Positions 12,750-26,423 of a stretch of 64,000 bases of DNA are shown here, piece by piece. A program made the position numbers and the translations under genes. The DNA lies in assembly GCA_013397435.1 (NCBI GenBank), contig VZRG01000168.1:333639-397638 (forward strand), in the 5' to 3' direction. Position 1 is the stretch's first letter; every line of letters begins with the position of its first letter. This stretch comes from Erythrocercus mccallii (taxonomy: Eukaryota; Chordata; Aves; Passeriformes; Dicruridae). Under the pieces are notes generated by a model. The model ran no database searches, was not told where the DNA came from, and saw only the letters and a program-made list of their open reading frames with translations.

Positions 12750-13520
12750 CAAGTAGGCACTCAAGTTGAGGCTGCCCCAGTGCAGAGCAGAGCAGGACAA
12801 TCCCCTCCCTTGCCCGGCTGGCGATGCTGTGCCTGGTGTACCCCAGGACATGGTTGGCCCTCCTGGCTGTCAGGGCACTGCTGACTCAGATTCAGCGTTC
12901 CATCAACCAGGACCCCCAAGACTCTTTCTACAGCACTCTCTCCAGCATCTTGTTCCCAAATCTGTACATACATCCTGGTTTGCCCTGTCCCAGGCACAAA
13001 ATCCAGCCCTTTCTCTTGCTGAACTTCATATGGCTGCTGATTACCCAGGCCTCTAATTTGTTGACATCTCTGTAGGGCTTCTCTGCTCTCAATGGAGTAA
13101 TCAGGTCCTCCCAATACAGTCATTGGCAAACTTACTCAGCATGCCTTCAAGTTCTGTGTTCAAGTTTTTTGTGAAAATATAGAAGAGAACTGGCCTTAGG
13201 ATGGAGTCATGTGAACCCCACTAGTGACCGGCCACCAGTCTGATGTAACCCCATTTACTATAGTCTCTTTTTATTGTCCCCCACATTTCTGGGCAGTGTC
13301 AGCCCCAAGTGTTCTCACTAGCACTCAGTTTGTCAGGTTCTGGCATGCCATCCTACTACTTATCACTGGCAATTGCTTATCACTCTTTTTTTCCCTTTTC
13401 CCCTTCCAATCTAGTTTAAAGGTCTGTCAGTAAGCCCTGGTAGCTCCTGTGCTAAGGTCCTTTCTCCCCTTTGAGAAATATGTTCCATGTTCTGTAGGTG
13501 AGAGTATGAGGATTGTTTTG
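12750..13520 (-). mobile_element. Internally deleted CR1 LINE with remnants of ORF1 and ORF2
   Basis: Minus-strand translation shows decayed CR1 proteins in order. At about 13411-13490 there is ISQRGERTLAQELPGLTDRPLN followed by a stop, which resembles the C-terminus of CR1 ORF1 (its esterase-like domain normally ends near a VLAQELAGLIDRALN-type sequence). After a poorly recognisable spacer, about 13230 to 12770 carries a frameshifted ORF2 reverse-transcriptase C-terminal part. Its pieces include WPVTSGV, a damaged active-site region, ESREALQR and LGVLVDGTLNLSQQC. The bulk of ORF2 that should lie between is missing. The element is dead (stops and frameshifts). Open frames at 12761-13129 and on the opposite strand are remnants or shadows of it. 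Outer boundaries are approximate. Confidence 0.8.
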
Positions 13521-16500
13521 CATTCAAGCTGCTGCAAGAGGCTAATACATGCTTTTTGTTCTCATTTTAATGCTTGTGCTCTCTGATATTGTGCTGACAA
13601 CAAAAAGAAAAAAAATGCAGGTACCAAATCTAATTCTGAATGGTATGGGGCAAGGCTAAGTAAATGTTCTCCCTGTTGGACATGTAAGGATTAAAAAAAT
13701 GACTGTAGAAGATACCATGGTAATCAGTGGGTGAACAGTGATAATTTCTAGAGTGTCTCAGCTTTGAAGCTGACAGCAATGGCCAATGAGCAAAACAGGC
13801 CATTAAGAGTGAAACTTCTAGAAAACAGCAGCCAACAATAATATGTCATGACAACGCAAATATGAAAATGATAGATATTCGATTGTCTCTGTCACTCAGA
13901 TACAGGGATTAGATCTTGTTGAAATTGAAGGAATTTCAGTGAATATGTAATGTCGTAAACCCCGTCTGATTACAGATAAGCTGAGAATGTACAATTTAAA
14001 GCAGTAAATGACTGAGTGTTATAAAGGGCTGGCCAGACATCACTCCAACACAAAATCAAAGGCTCCATCGTGACAAGATTGAGGAGAAATGCTGGTGCAA
14101 TCTTAGGGAGAAGGGGAAGAGATTGAACTCTGCCATTAAGTATAACCTTTGACCTAATACAGCCTATTTTCTTTGGAAAAGATATTTTCATTAGACAGGT
14201 ATGTTAAATCCTGAATTAAAATGGTCCCTATGTAACTGATTTATTGACTTGAAAAGTAGAAAAATAAAATTTGATCTTGAATAGAAAAACAGTTTCTGAT
14301 TTCATACACTTTACAAGTTTACGTTATTTCTTTTGTGATTTTCCCTAATATGTATTACTCATAATAGATAGTCCCTCATTATACCAAAGGAAATTAAAAC
14401 CAAGTGAAATCATCAGTGTGTTATAGTCAGTGGAGTTTTTTACCATTACTTTCAACTGGGCCAAGTTTTCACTCAGTAGGCAAGGAAAGCAACACAAAAA
14501 TATTCAAGCTATAGCTTATAAGAAGACAGAAATGCAGCATTTAAGTAAATATATGTTATAAATTTTTGATATTTTCCAATAGATTGCCAAGACTGTGAAG
14601 AGTGTTTCACTTAGTTGTTGAAAAAATAAACATACATGTGTTTTACATTATTCAAGACCTCAACTGTTTAGTAGTGCAGTGTTTTGCATAGGAAATGGCT
14701 AATTCAGAGGAACAAATGACATTAGTTTATTTGCATTTAAATCCCTGCCAAACTTTTACATTGTGGACCTTCAACCCCTTGAAAGGGACCAAAAAAAAAA
14801 GAATCAAAGAAATTAGAAATATATAAATACTGCTAGAATATAAGGCTTTGGCTGTAAACAAAGATTAGGAAAGTATAAGCAAATAATACCACTGCTTGAA
14901 AAAGCTTACATTACGAGCCATTCAAACTGTTTTCCAAAATGTTTACCTAAATTAGTTGAAAGGTACAATTTTATACAACAAGAAATTTTAATTAAGCCTT
15001 GTGCTTGAAGTGTTCCTGCAATTGCTCCCTTTGGTCCTATTAGGATGTAGCCTCAATTAAAGTGTATTGTTAATATTACAAGATAACACTTGCTGGTGGC
15101 ACAAAATTGAAGCTATGCCTCCATGTAATTTTAGATTATTCCTTGCTGTGAGTTTTTGCAATTATTTTTCGTCAATAATGCTTTTTTCTAATCTCTTGCC
15201 AATGAAATAATCAGTACACCCAAACAACTGAGCCCCTGAAAACAGGCAACTTCTACAAAATTAAGTACTTTTTGCACATTAGAATTCAGTTAAAACTTTT
15301 CGTTATTCATTTTTACTGTATTACACTAACAAGTAAAAAATTAATAGGGTCACAGGACTCTCTGACTTTAGGAAACAAATATTGTAACTCTGAGGGGAAA
15401 AATACCCAGGATTACATCTTTCCACTTTAATTGACATCATTAGTCCTTTTCAAGTCTGCTGAGGGCATTTATTTTCCCTACTGAGAGTCTCTGTCTGTTG
15501 TTGAGTTATGCACAAGAAATAAATTTACCAGATTAGAGTCTTTTCATGTGCATTTATCTGTATTTTTAATGTCTTTCTCTTATTTAATAGTGTCATGAAG
15601 AACCATTATTGTTCCGTATTCCTTACATTTGGCAGTATGAAAAACTTGTGATTGAAAACACAATTTTTAATGATCAAGTAGATTTTAGAAAAAACTCGTG
15701 TCATATGGGCAGGAAAAAAGGAACAGTTATTTTCAACAACTAATAAAAATAGTACGTCTAAATGCACAAGTAACACCATATAAACACACTATGGTTTGTT
15801 GGAGGATTTTTTTTTGCGCGAGAAAAAGTAAAAATTCTATTTTTTTATTCGACTTACAAGTACTTTCCTAAGAATACATAAAATTTTAACTCACTCTATC
15901 CTTTTGCATAAAGCAAGTACTAGAGAGCTTCAGATTCTCTCAGTTCCACTATTTTAAAAAATGCTTCTAAAGAATGACTAATTCTTTGAATTGTGGCCAA
16001 TGGTTTGCAAATATTTAGTATCACATTTTTCAGTATTTATTAGATTAAAACTAAATCAGAAACAAGAATTTGTTTAGATTCACATTCAACTGCCCACAAT
16101 TTTTAAACATAGTCCCCAAGCCTGCTACCACATTTGTATAATAATTCACACAATCCACTCCAGTATTCCTGTTAAACTCAGACTGTCCAGCTCTGTGTGA
16201 AAACCCTTGAAGAGTCTGAAGTGCTCCTTTTTATCTGTGAGGACTCTCTGGGTGAGGGAGTGCACCTTGTGGGTATTAATGGCTCATCATGAGATGGTGA
16301 GAGTTTCAAAGAGACAGGACCAAGTCAGCCTTTGAATAAAGTATTTTTGCTCAGAGCCTGACCCTAGGAAGGAGGACGATTTCCTCTGAAAGATGACCCA
16401 GGGGAAGGAGGCAGCAGAGCATCTGTCTCACAGAGACAGAAAGGGTAGACATTCCCTCCCCTGCACTTCTCTAGTTAGTGTTTGTGAGCAGCTGCCACAC

Positions 16501-16667
16501 ATCCTAATCTGCTTTGCATGGTCTGTTTTTCTGAGCCGGAATGAAGAAGTCACAAAACAGTCTCCTGACGAAATCTCACTAGCTATTGCCTCTGACACTC
16601 ATATTCCAAAGGAGATGGAGCAAATGCTACTGCGAAATGAGTAGGTGAAACAGTCAAATTTCAGCAC

Positions 16668-16722
16668 ATTCATAGAATCACAGAAGGGTTGAGGTTGGAA
16701 ACAACCTCTGAAAGTTTTAGGG
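16668..16722 (-). mobile_element. Short CR1 LINE 3'-end fragment
   Basis: The sequence cattcatagaatcacagaag followed by ggttgaggttggaaacaacc is the reverse complement of a CR1 3' terminus. Only about 50 bp are recognisable. Confidence 0.75.
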
Positions 16723-18769
16723 CAGTATGTAGAAATACTTGAAACTTCCTTTGGAGTTAAGTGGGGAAAATAAGTGACAGAAACATGTTGGAAGGCAATG
16801 ACTTAGTGCTCATATTTCTGTTGCTACAAAAAGTCACAGAAGGGACAATTTTTTTCTTTTCTCATGCTCGAATTGAAATTAAACAAATCATCTGTCTTGC
16901 TTTTCTCTCAGGGAGAATAAAATTCAGAATATTAGCTTTCAATTTCAAGGCAATGCCTCAGCACGTCTGTTAAATCTACCTCATCTTCCTGAACTGTATT
17001 GCAATGCAAACTTGTAGTATGGAGGTAGTCAAGCAACAGGTACAATTGTGTCATGCAAAAAGTTGTATGAGAAGAAATAATAATATATTTTGCATGTGAG
17101 AGCTTATTTGAGAGTCAAGATGGTGTGAGCAATTATGTATTAACAAAACGGTAACACTCACCATTAGATGAAACACTTGTGTGGTGCACTCTCATAGGGT
17201 CCACAGTCAAAGATACCAGTGTCTAAGGAATAGCTACCCTTCTGAAAAATCTGAACCACATATATTGTGCAACTGTTTGGCCTGAGAGGACAAACTGTAT
17301 CTAATTAAAAGCAAAGCACATATGATGGACATGAGAGGAACTCAGTACCATCTGCTCTACCACTGATTAAATCCTTTTACACCACGCTGTTTGCCAATGA
17401 AAACATAGACTTTTGGAAAAAAACAGTACCCCCTCTCCTGACAAATCTAAAGCCCTGTGGAAGGTACTGACTCATACATCCTGGTAAGGTTATACTTAAT
17501 GGGCTACTACATGACTAATGGGAATTTTACTAGGCAGATAGTACAGACTATTAATCAGTTCAAGTTGTTTGTAAGTTTCAGTAAGATGTATATCAATTAT
17601 ATTGGTACCTGTGTAAATAAAGCCCCTAAAAATAAAGTTATGATTTTTTAGAACTTTCTATACATAAAATTTACATATATATACAGATATGCACATAGGT
17701 GCTAGATAATAAGTATTGCTATGACTGGGCTGCCATCTTTCAAATTGTGTAATAAAGTTCAAGACAACTTTTCAAAAAGAGAGACGGTAGACGGATTTCA
17801 AACGGAACCATTCTGGTACAATTATTACCCAGGTGATTACATTCTTGTCTAAATTGCTCTGCAGCTGGATGGAATATACTACCCACTTTCCGCACTGTAA
17901 GGAACAGATTGTACTTCCCATTTTAAGCCTGTGAAATGTGTTAGCTAGAAACCTTTCCTATCTTAGAAGCAGATTGAAAGGCTGAGGTAACATTTGAAGA
18001 ATATTTTTACGTCTGTCAGTGAAAGTATTCAATTATCAAAAACAGACAAGCTGTGACTTTTTAGCAGCCCAGCATGTCCCTGCCTTTATCCTTCATGACA
18101 TCCTACAATTTGGTTTTGTTTCATAAAACAACCATGCTGTACATTTCCAGTTAGCTTGGTATATTCTCATATATTGAAATACCCACTGACTTTTTGCTGT
18201 TTTTCTCCTTCCTTTTCAACATATAAACTGAATTACCTGAATTAAAGCAGCTCTCCTTCCCTGATTAGTTCAAAATTGGAAAATTCCATCAAGTTGTCCT
18301 TCCTAAAATAATACAAAAAATAGGGGAACAGGAATCTGCTCTCTGCAGACTTAGCTACTTCTGAACTACTGTTCCTAGTCTTTTATAGCTAAGATATTAA
18401 GTAGTTTTCCCTCACAAAGTGTCTACTTCTTCAGGATCCTCTGCTGAACTTTCCCAGGTAGCAGTTGACAGCGCAGACACCCACAGCATGACACGACAAA
18501 AAACAGCTACACAAACAGACCACAAGAGCTCTGAAAAAAAGTCTGCTTTCAAATACAGTGAAATCAAGTCTCATACTATAGCTGTTTCTTTGCCTCTGCT
18601 TTTATAAGTAGTACTTCCCGTCTGTCTCACAGATTTTTAATTAGATAAAATAGCCAATGTTAAAATGCTTTAAAAGTTCCTCATATGTTTACCACGCATC
18701 AAGAAACAGATTTTTGTCCTTTGGTGTTTAATGGCATACTCTATATAAATACACACTTCTGAGAGGGAT

Positions 18770-18960
18770 ATTAAATGGAACCCATACTGTTACGTATGAA
18801 AGCAATTGCAGTCTAAACTAATGCCAAGGAGTAATTACAGCCTAATTGCCTTGGCTTGTTTAGCAGGTCATAAATGTTTTTACAATGGTTCTTAGCAGAT
18901 GAAGAGTCAGAAAACAAATTTCAGCAAGTTGGGGAGAAATTACAGCCTGTTAAGGCCTTC
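18770..18960. other. Possible conserved noncoding segment with inverted repeat
   Basis: A complex, non-repetitive stretch with homeodomain-like TAATTA/CTAATTG words and an imperfect inverted repeat, gccaagg (18823-18829) and ccttggc (18849-18855). It has the texture of a vertebrate conserved noncoding element, but I cannot compare genomes here, so this is only a suggestion. Confidence 0.2.
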
Positions 18961-21900
18961 CTCAAACTGGTTCCATATTCCACCATCTGCAATGTTCAGA
19001 AGACATTTCTCTGAGCTGTAAATGTTATTTGTCTGCTGGACAAAATTCTTTATCTAATACTTAAATTACATTTCAACAAACACCACAGTATATGAAAGTA
19101 GATAAAAAATGCTGTTCTTCAAGGAGTTAACTTTTCTAATGTGAATATTAAAACCATTAGCGATTATATAGAATCCATCCATTTGTTTCCTAGGGATTTA
19201 TCATTAAACAAAGGACCAGTGCAACCTCCATGAAATGTTCTTCTGTGAAACAAAAACCTGTGTCACATAAAAAAAGGACAGTAACTTGTCCCTCTAATTT
19301 GATGCTTGTCAAGGACAAATTCCACATATGCTTACTTTTCTAGATGCAACTTGCTCAAGAAAGCAGGATTTTTTTAAATCTGTGAGACTGAAAAGAACAT
19401 AAAGGAAAAGGATATTGACAGCAGTCACACTATTTGTTGAAGAAGAGCTACAGGTAATTTTGTTGCCATGGAACAAAGTGTGAATTGCACAGGACACAGG
19501 AAGAAAGTGGAAGTATATACTGCAAACTTCTTCACTAAGGGATCTTTTCTGCAAATCTGAGACAATGGGCGTTTCTTTACAAGATGCACTAGCCCTGGAG
19601 ACGTTACTAAGACAGTATTGTTGGATCCCACATATTGCTACACACAATGGCAGAGAGGATTTTCATTAAAGGCAGGCAGTGTCCTACCACTTTGCATAAC
19701 TTGCCCAGAAAAGGAAGACCTTTCTTTTTCACCATTTTCAGCCATTTTTTCTGTGTCCCAGGGGACTTCTAACTAAGCAGAAGAAGAAAAGATTGGAAAT
19801 GAGTGTGACAGCAAAATACTAATTGCTTTGAGTATAAATACAGAAGCTAAGAAGCTATCCAAAGATAAAAACTTGGCACACATGAATTTTGGCATAGAAA
19901 TTCTTTGGCTCTGATAGTTCCTTATACCAATTCAAACATGAATCAAATAACAGCAGTATTTATCAGTTGATGGCAACTGAAACCAATAGTTACTATTGAT
20001 TTTAACAAACACTTTTGTTGCATAGCATACCGTGTTCCCAAACCCTACAGCTGGCAGGGACATTGTAAGAGCATCTAATTTAAAGAATTCTGGAAGAAAT
20101 TCTCTTGGGACAATACACTTTTAAGTCAGTGATATGTATGTATTTGGCATAAAAGAATTATAATTTCTTTAAAATCCAGTCATTCCTACAAAAAAAAGTT
20201 GATCTGCAAAAATTATTATTTTACTTGGTGATCATTGGAGAATCTTTAGTAAGTTGATTGCTTAACTTTGGTGTTTAATATTTATATTAGATCAAGAACA
20301 GTTTCACCTTTTTTTATCTCTATGATGCCACAATTTTTATCAAGTGTTTCTATGATTGTTACCTTGTCAAAGTGATGGCAAAACAATAAAAAGGGATGGA
20401 TAAGTGTAAATTGCATTTTCTCTTTACATTTAATGCTATTCAGTTTTACTCTGGATATATCCATTTGAGAATGCCAGACAGCTGTAAAACCACAGACAAA
20501 GCTCATTAATTTGACTGAACATAGATATTTTTTCTAATATTCTGATGCTCTTAAGTATACTAAATAGCTCAGCAGCCAAGAGAAAACAATCTTGAAATCA
20601 ATGTTTGTCATCTACTATAAAAATCCACAGTGTATCTCAATGTGTTAGATTTCAAGCTTCAGTTTAAATTAATTCAGCTTAAATTAGAATTTAACCATTC
20701 AAAAGTGCTCAAATATTTCAACTTTGTGGCTAAGTTCCCAAGCAATTTCAAAGACTATTTAAACAAATTGAGCTCCTGATTTTGAGACTTGTCCATAAGA
20801 AAAAAAATTCTGTTTTTTTTTTTTTTGGCTATTTTCAATTTAAAATTGGTACATGGAATGCACTCCATTCAGGAGGCAGTAAAATCTGCCACTACACAGT
20901 AATTACAGACCTCTGGATAAAGACAAAGAAATAAAAGGATTTAATTTGATTAGCCTCCAACTTTATTCATTTAACTCATCTGGGAACTATCCAACAATAA
21001 TTCTTCCAATGAAGGTCATAATTCTTCTTTAATTGTTTCCACCTGGTACAGTACTGTCATCAATCCCTTGTTCTCCACCTTTCCATACTTGGCTCTCAGC
21101 CCATCACTCATGCCCTCCCAGTCTTCCCTTGCACTCTCATTAAGGGACAAGGGAAAAGAGGTTTGGGTTATTTTTTGTTGTGACAGATCACAGAACCTCC
21201 AGCTTGGTTTCCTCCTTTGCTGGATGATCTCCATGTGCTCAGTTCCTATTTCAGTTTACACCTCCTAAGAACTAATTCCTGCCCTTTTTCTGCTACATTC
21301 AGACACGCTGAGATTTTCCTTACAACCTGTCCCATACCCCAGGATTCTGAAAAGCTGACTTTTCTAATTCTTCCCCTTTTCTGGCCCTATACATCACCTC
21401 CAGCTCCCGCTTAAAAAAATCTCAAAAAGTTAATAAAAATCCTTTAGCAGGCAAAAATCTTCACTAGCAAATTAATGTACAAACAAGTAACTCAAGGCTC
21501 ACTAAATCAATCACTGAAAGACACTTGTTCTACAAAACTTAGGCAAATTCCATTGCTTAGCTAACCCAAAGCACACGTTGTGATGTTCCCAGGCATCCTG
21601 AGCAGAAAAAGGGAAACTGTGGGACCCTAAAGAAATTAACTTCAACAAAGGTGACTTCTTACTTCCCTTCCTAGCACTTTGCTTTTATGATTGCAGTGAC
21701 TTCACCTGGGGAGTCAGACTCTACACATGAAATCCGTAAGCGTTCTATTAACGTATATTCCTGGAATAATCATGAAAGGAATTTTAATTTTGGAACATAA
21801 ATGCAGTCTGCACACTAGGAAGCATACACACTTTAGAGTAAATATGGCAGTGTTAAGGCAGTAAGCAGTAAACATTTTTGAAGAAAACTTAATTTGTTTT

Positions 21901-23403
21901 CAGTCAGACCAGATAAGAATGATTATTAATGGTGGTGAATATATTTATCCAGGAACACACACTTGCCTAGAGAGGAAATTTTGTATTAGTGGAACAGCAT
22001 TTCTCAGTTTATTGATTTATGTCTAAACTAAATGAGAATATGTTCTATTGCTCTTGAGGTGGATGACATGAGATTGAAGGAGGTATTTTAATATCCTGTT
22101 TCATGTCAAGTTAGAAAATTAGGCTCTTCCTCAGCCTTTGAGTTTTAGTCATAAAAGACTGATGGTTCAGGACCTCCCAGTGTTTCACCATATACCATCT
22201 ACTCAAATGGAATGGGCTGACAGCCCCAGGCTACAAAAATCCTTAATTGTTTATGGGAAAAATATTTCCTGTCCATTGGATTGTGAGGGTAGCTCAATAA
22301 TATTGAATGAATTCTTGTAAAGATATTTGTACATGTTTTTTCAGATATGCTAAAGAAAGCAAAAGCCTGGGTAGTATTGCTAATAAGATTTATCTGTTAA
22401 AAAAAGTTATATAAAAAAAGTTTTCAAGTTCCAAAACACATAAGGGAGAAATGCATGCCATCAGGACAACAAAACTGAACTGGGAACTTCATGTTTTGGG
22501 ACAAATACATTGCCTTTCCCTTGCACTTACACTATTGCTAAAGAGAAAATGCTTATCTAGTCACATGGAAGGCCCTTCTCTACCTGTAATACTGAAGATA
22601 AAAAGGATCCTATCACACATTTACAAAACAAAGATCTCATACGTCCCATTGCTTAAGTAAATTTGACACATAAATTGGTTTAAGAGACTGAGCAATAATG
22701 ATTCTTTAATTTTTCTTCAACATTCAATGCCTTCTGGAAACCATACTGCAAATCATCCTCCTGAAGATACCTTTGATGTCCATGAGTCTTAGCAAAGTGC
22801 TTCTATTAAAAGACTGCCTTTCAGTTCAGCTTGTTTATTTCAATTTGTTGTATATACACCACATTTTCAGCTCAGAGCAAGAAGATGAATGGAAATAATG
22901 ACACATTTGCAGTAAGAATTTTGTGGCAAAGACTTTTAGTAAGATATTGTGGTTTCAATGCAACCGCAACACAATGACAAACTTCCTTTGTAAATGACAG
23001 ATCTAATTATAAAGTTAAAATTATAGTTCCATGAAAAAAAAGAAACAAGGGCTGAAGATACACTATCTACTGTATATTGGCACGTATTCCAAACAAAAGT
23101 ATCCTGATTATTCATGAATTGATTTACACCTTTTTATATTTCCATAACATGCAGCATTTATTTACCCTTACTTTTGAGCATTATGGTTTCTGCTGACATG
23201 GGTATTTTCTTAAAATAGAACATTAGAGCAGTCCCTTGCTACATGTTTAAGCCATGTGTATGTTTATTTTTAAGTTTTTTTCTTCAACTTTCTGACTGGG
23301 AGCAGGCTAGGAATGTAGAGTCATGATGAATGAGAGTTTGCTTTATAAAAAAAAGAGAAATGTAGACATTTGATGTAACACTGAAAAATTCACAGCCTCC
23401 TAC

Positions 23404-23624
23404 CTTAAAAACAAACATTTCCCGGCGAAGAATAGCCAGAGTGTTGAAGTTCCCATCACAGATGTTAGGCTTGGCTCCGGGATAGGAAGGTTTGTCACCA
23501 CCAGTGGGTGGCCGGGGAGGTTTAGGTTGCCTGTCATTCTTTCGTGGGTCTGCTGGAGGGACTGAACGATGTGGGGGTACGGTTGGCAGAGGTCTTGTTG
23601 GTGGTGGTATCCTGTCAGGTGGAC
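23404..23624 (-). CDS. MMP16: MMP16 exon 6 (hinge and start of hemopexin domain)
   Basis: A 221-bp coding exon, 73 codons after the split Gly. It encodes the Pro-rich hinge, PPDRIPPPTRPLPTVPPHRS and onward, linking catalytic and hemopexin domains. It then enters the hemopexin domain at AKPNICDGNFNTLAILRREMFVFK, where the Cys forms the disulfide that closes the four-bladed propeller. Compared with the human protein as I recall it, the hinge is three residues longer: DRQPKPP for DRPKPP, and TGGDKPSYPG for TGRPSYPG. The acceptor ends tttttaaag and the donor is gtagga after AAG. The following intron is phase 0. The next exon should begin with a DQWFWRV-type sequence, and I do not see it in the 23.4 kb to the left. 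Confidence 0.97.
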
Positions 23625-23765
23625 CTTTAAAAAATACAGCAGCTGGATGTAATATACAAACCCACTAAAGGAAACATACACAACAAAAACCAGCTGTAAG
23701 CTGTACAAACCCAGCAGTGAAAGGGGAAAGAACAAGTGACCTAACATACCTTTCTGATGTTATTA

Positions 23766-23985
23766 AATCACTGAATCATAGAATCACAGGATATGTTGAG
23801 TTGAAAGGGACCCATTAGAATCACTGAGTTCAGCTCTTGGCCCTGCCCAGGACATCCCAAGAGTCACACCCTGTGCCTGAGAGCATTGTCCAAACACTTC
23901 TTGAACTGTGTCAGGCTGGTGCTGTGACCACTTCCCTGGGGAGCCTGTTCCAGTTACCGACCAGGCACTGGTTATAAAGGGTATA
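23766..23985 (-). mobile_element. CR1 LINE 3' fragment
   Basis: It starts at the tail-like aatcatagaatcacagg and continues through ttggccctgcccaggacatc, gagcattgtccaaacacttc and ccctggggagcctgttccag. All are standard antisense CR1 3'-UTR blocks of birds. It inserted about 140 bp upstream of the exon 6 acceptor in transcript order, in the same sense as MMP16. Confidence 0.9.
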
Positions 23986-26384
23986 AAGAATGACTACCAG
24001 AACCAAGGGAAATAATTAGTTTTCATTATCCAAAATCTTCCTTTTTGGAAAAACATTCCAATAAAACCTTCAAAGGATGATTAGGACGTCATCATTTCAG
24101 AAGAAAAGTAGTTCAAAGCAAATTATTTACTGAGTAAGAGCTCTTAGAATAATTTTTTTCGTACAAATAAATTTAAAAAAATCTTGTTTCATATGAGATC
24201 ATCGTCAGTGAAAATATTTTCAACTGAAATTTTTAATCTATAGTCATCAATTCACACAGGCATATGTAGCATACCTGCTACTTTGTACAGACCAAATTTT
24301 TAAATCAAGTAATGCCATATTCATTAGAGACAGGACATTCCCAGCTTCTTCCAATGCCCCTTGGTATGTACAGGAGCTCCTAAAACAGGACCTCAAATCC
24401 TAGGTATGTATTTAACACACATATCCTATCACCCCCCTGCCACGATTCATATATTTTCTTCATGTGAAAAACTAAAACTCTGTAGAGCACTCTTAAAACT
24501 TTTTTCTTCTTTCAAATATATTATTTGTGAAAATATACGGAGTTTCATCAAATTACTATCCTACTAATAATTTTTCTACCTCCAACTCATCAGACTATCC
24601 CTGACAGATACTGATCATAACCCTAATGGCATACTGAATGACTTGAAATGAGTGTATGAAAATGCCTTCCCCTCTCTACACATACCAGCAACATTTATTT
24701 TTCATGGAAAAAAAAGATAAGATGATCATTTGGATCAGTAACATGTCAGAAACAAGATGAATGTTTTAATTTTTCTCATTATATTTAGGCCTCTCTCTAA
24801 ATCATTTAAATAGATAATATACTTTGACTTTAAGAAATAAACACTGTTTGCATAATCACATTCAGAAATACTTTTGAATAATAAGACAACCCTAAAACTG
24901 TACAAATGACATTTGAATTTCTGAGAATTTTTCAAAAAAACACATACTTTATAAAGAAAAAGATGGATTATGTAAGGAAATCTTAAACTTGCCAAATGGT
25001 TTTCATGCAATTTAACAGGTCATTTATTTAATTCATAATTTTAAGACTTGTGACATTTATAATTTACAGTTAATAACACTATTTCAAGGAATACTGCAGA
25101 CCAAAGTAATTATTTTAATAGGTGTGACACTTTTATTGAGGCATATGATTCCAGATCACATCTTGATTTTAAAGGGAGCAAAGGAATCAGTTTGCAGTAG
25201 CTCATGTTGGAAAGTTTTTAACCCCAAATCAAAGATTTTTTTATGCCATTTGGTGATGATGTCAGGTATTACTTCCCAGGGGTAACACATTTCTCTTAAT
25301 GTATGTATAGTCCACAGCTGTTCAAGCTTAGCAGCTGGTTTTCAGCAAAGTATCCTTGTCTAGCCCTTAAGTCTAGACTACCAACTTATGAGGTCATGAG
25401 AAACAACCTTCCTTCTTGCTAATCACACAGGAAAAATACTCAACCAAACAAAACTTGATCAGCCAATCATTTGAAAATTGCTATTTATGCTTTATGAAAA
25501 TATATATCTGTGCCTGTGAATATGATATTTTAAAATTCTTGTTACTATTACACCATGGAGTCTGCAGATTTCTAGTTAGTAGTACCGTAATTCAACATGA
25601 TCATAGTTGTCCTTTCTGGTAGGAAAGATAAAGAAGGAATGGCCCTCACAGTATTCAACGTAAACACGACAAATTTTAAACAGGAAAAACTGAGAGTACA
25701 GAATTTAATCCAATGCCAATTTAATTAAGGAACTTTAAGCAAGGCAATATCAAATCGTATGCACTGGATACAGAGCATTAACACAGAGATATGACAATTT
25801 TCAACTCTAAAAAAAATACATATTTAAAGAAAAAAGAGACTAACATAGTTATACCAACACAATCAAAGTCATTAAAACTGAAACTAAAACTATGTCTTTG
25901 GAAATTTAAGGGATAGTAATATGGGAGTTAGTGTTACATTCTACCCATAATCACAATTATGTTATTGTTTTCACTTTTTTAAAAAAATTCAATTGCCTTG
26001 TAAAATGCAGAATTTTTTTGCATCATAGGTATTTTATATCAGGCCATAAAAAACCCAAATTAACATATTTTAAAGAAGTAGTCGCTTCTTTACCCTCTGT
26101 AGGGATTAGTGATCCCTTATTTTGAGATCAATTTGTTATATTTATCATAAGAAAGGGTGCTTTCAGGACTTCAGATTTTGAGGGAAATTTTCTGTATTAT
26201 AATTGATAAACTGAGAAGCAACCAATTCATCCAGTTATGTGAGCTTGGACACCTGTGTAAATAATTTTGTTATAGTTAAAGGCCTACATTTCTTAATATT
26301 TTCATAATTTGGAATAGTTTTGCATGAATTTTCTTTATGGATTTTTAAAACATTTAAAATTACTATTCCAGATGCATGCAAATT

Positions 26385-26423
26385 TGAATATAAGTTGTGA
26401 ACTTATGTGAATATAAGTTGTGA
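26385..26423. repeat. Direct repeat of 16 bp, 23-bp period
   Basis: tgaatataagttgtga occurs at 26385-26400 and again at 26408-26423, a small recent tandem duplication in intron 5. Confidence 0.9.

Larger units (their letters stand above)
1..23403 (-). other. MMP16: MMP16 intron 6 (3' part cut by window edge)
   Basis: Intronic sequence downstream of exon 6, open at the left edge. No MMP16 exon 7 and no other recognisable coding exon was found on either strand. Apart from the LTR, CR1 fragments and simple repeats listed separately, it is AT-rich unique sequence. Stretches such as 6500-7840, 8000-11960, 13530-16660 and 16730-23400 hold nothing I can name. Short ORFs of 60-125 codons occur throughout but show no family motifs. 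Confidence 0.85.

Noticed and set aside
12761..13129. 122-codon minus-strand frame that looks protein-like
   Set aside because: It is a frameshifted relic of CR1 ORF2 reverse transcriptase, not a host gene.
1..23403. MMP16 exon 7 or later exons
   Set aside because: No DQWFWRV-type or other hemopexin-blade sequence appears in the minus-strand frames, so the next exon is outside the window.
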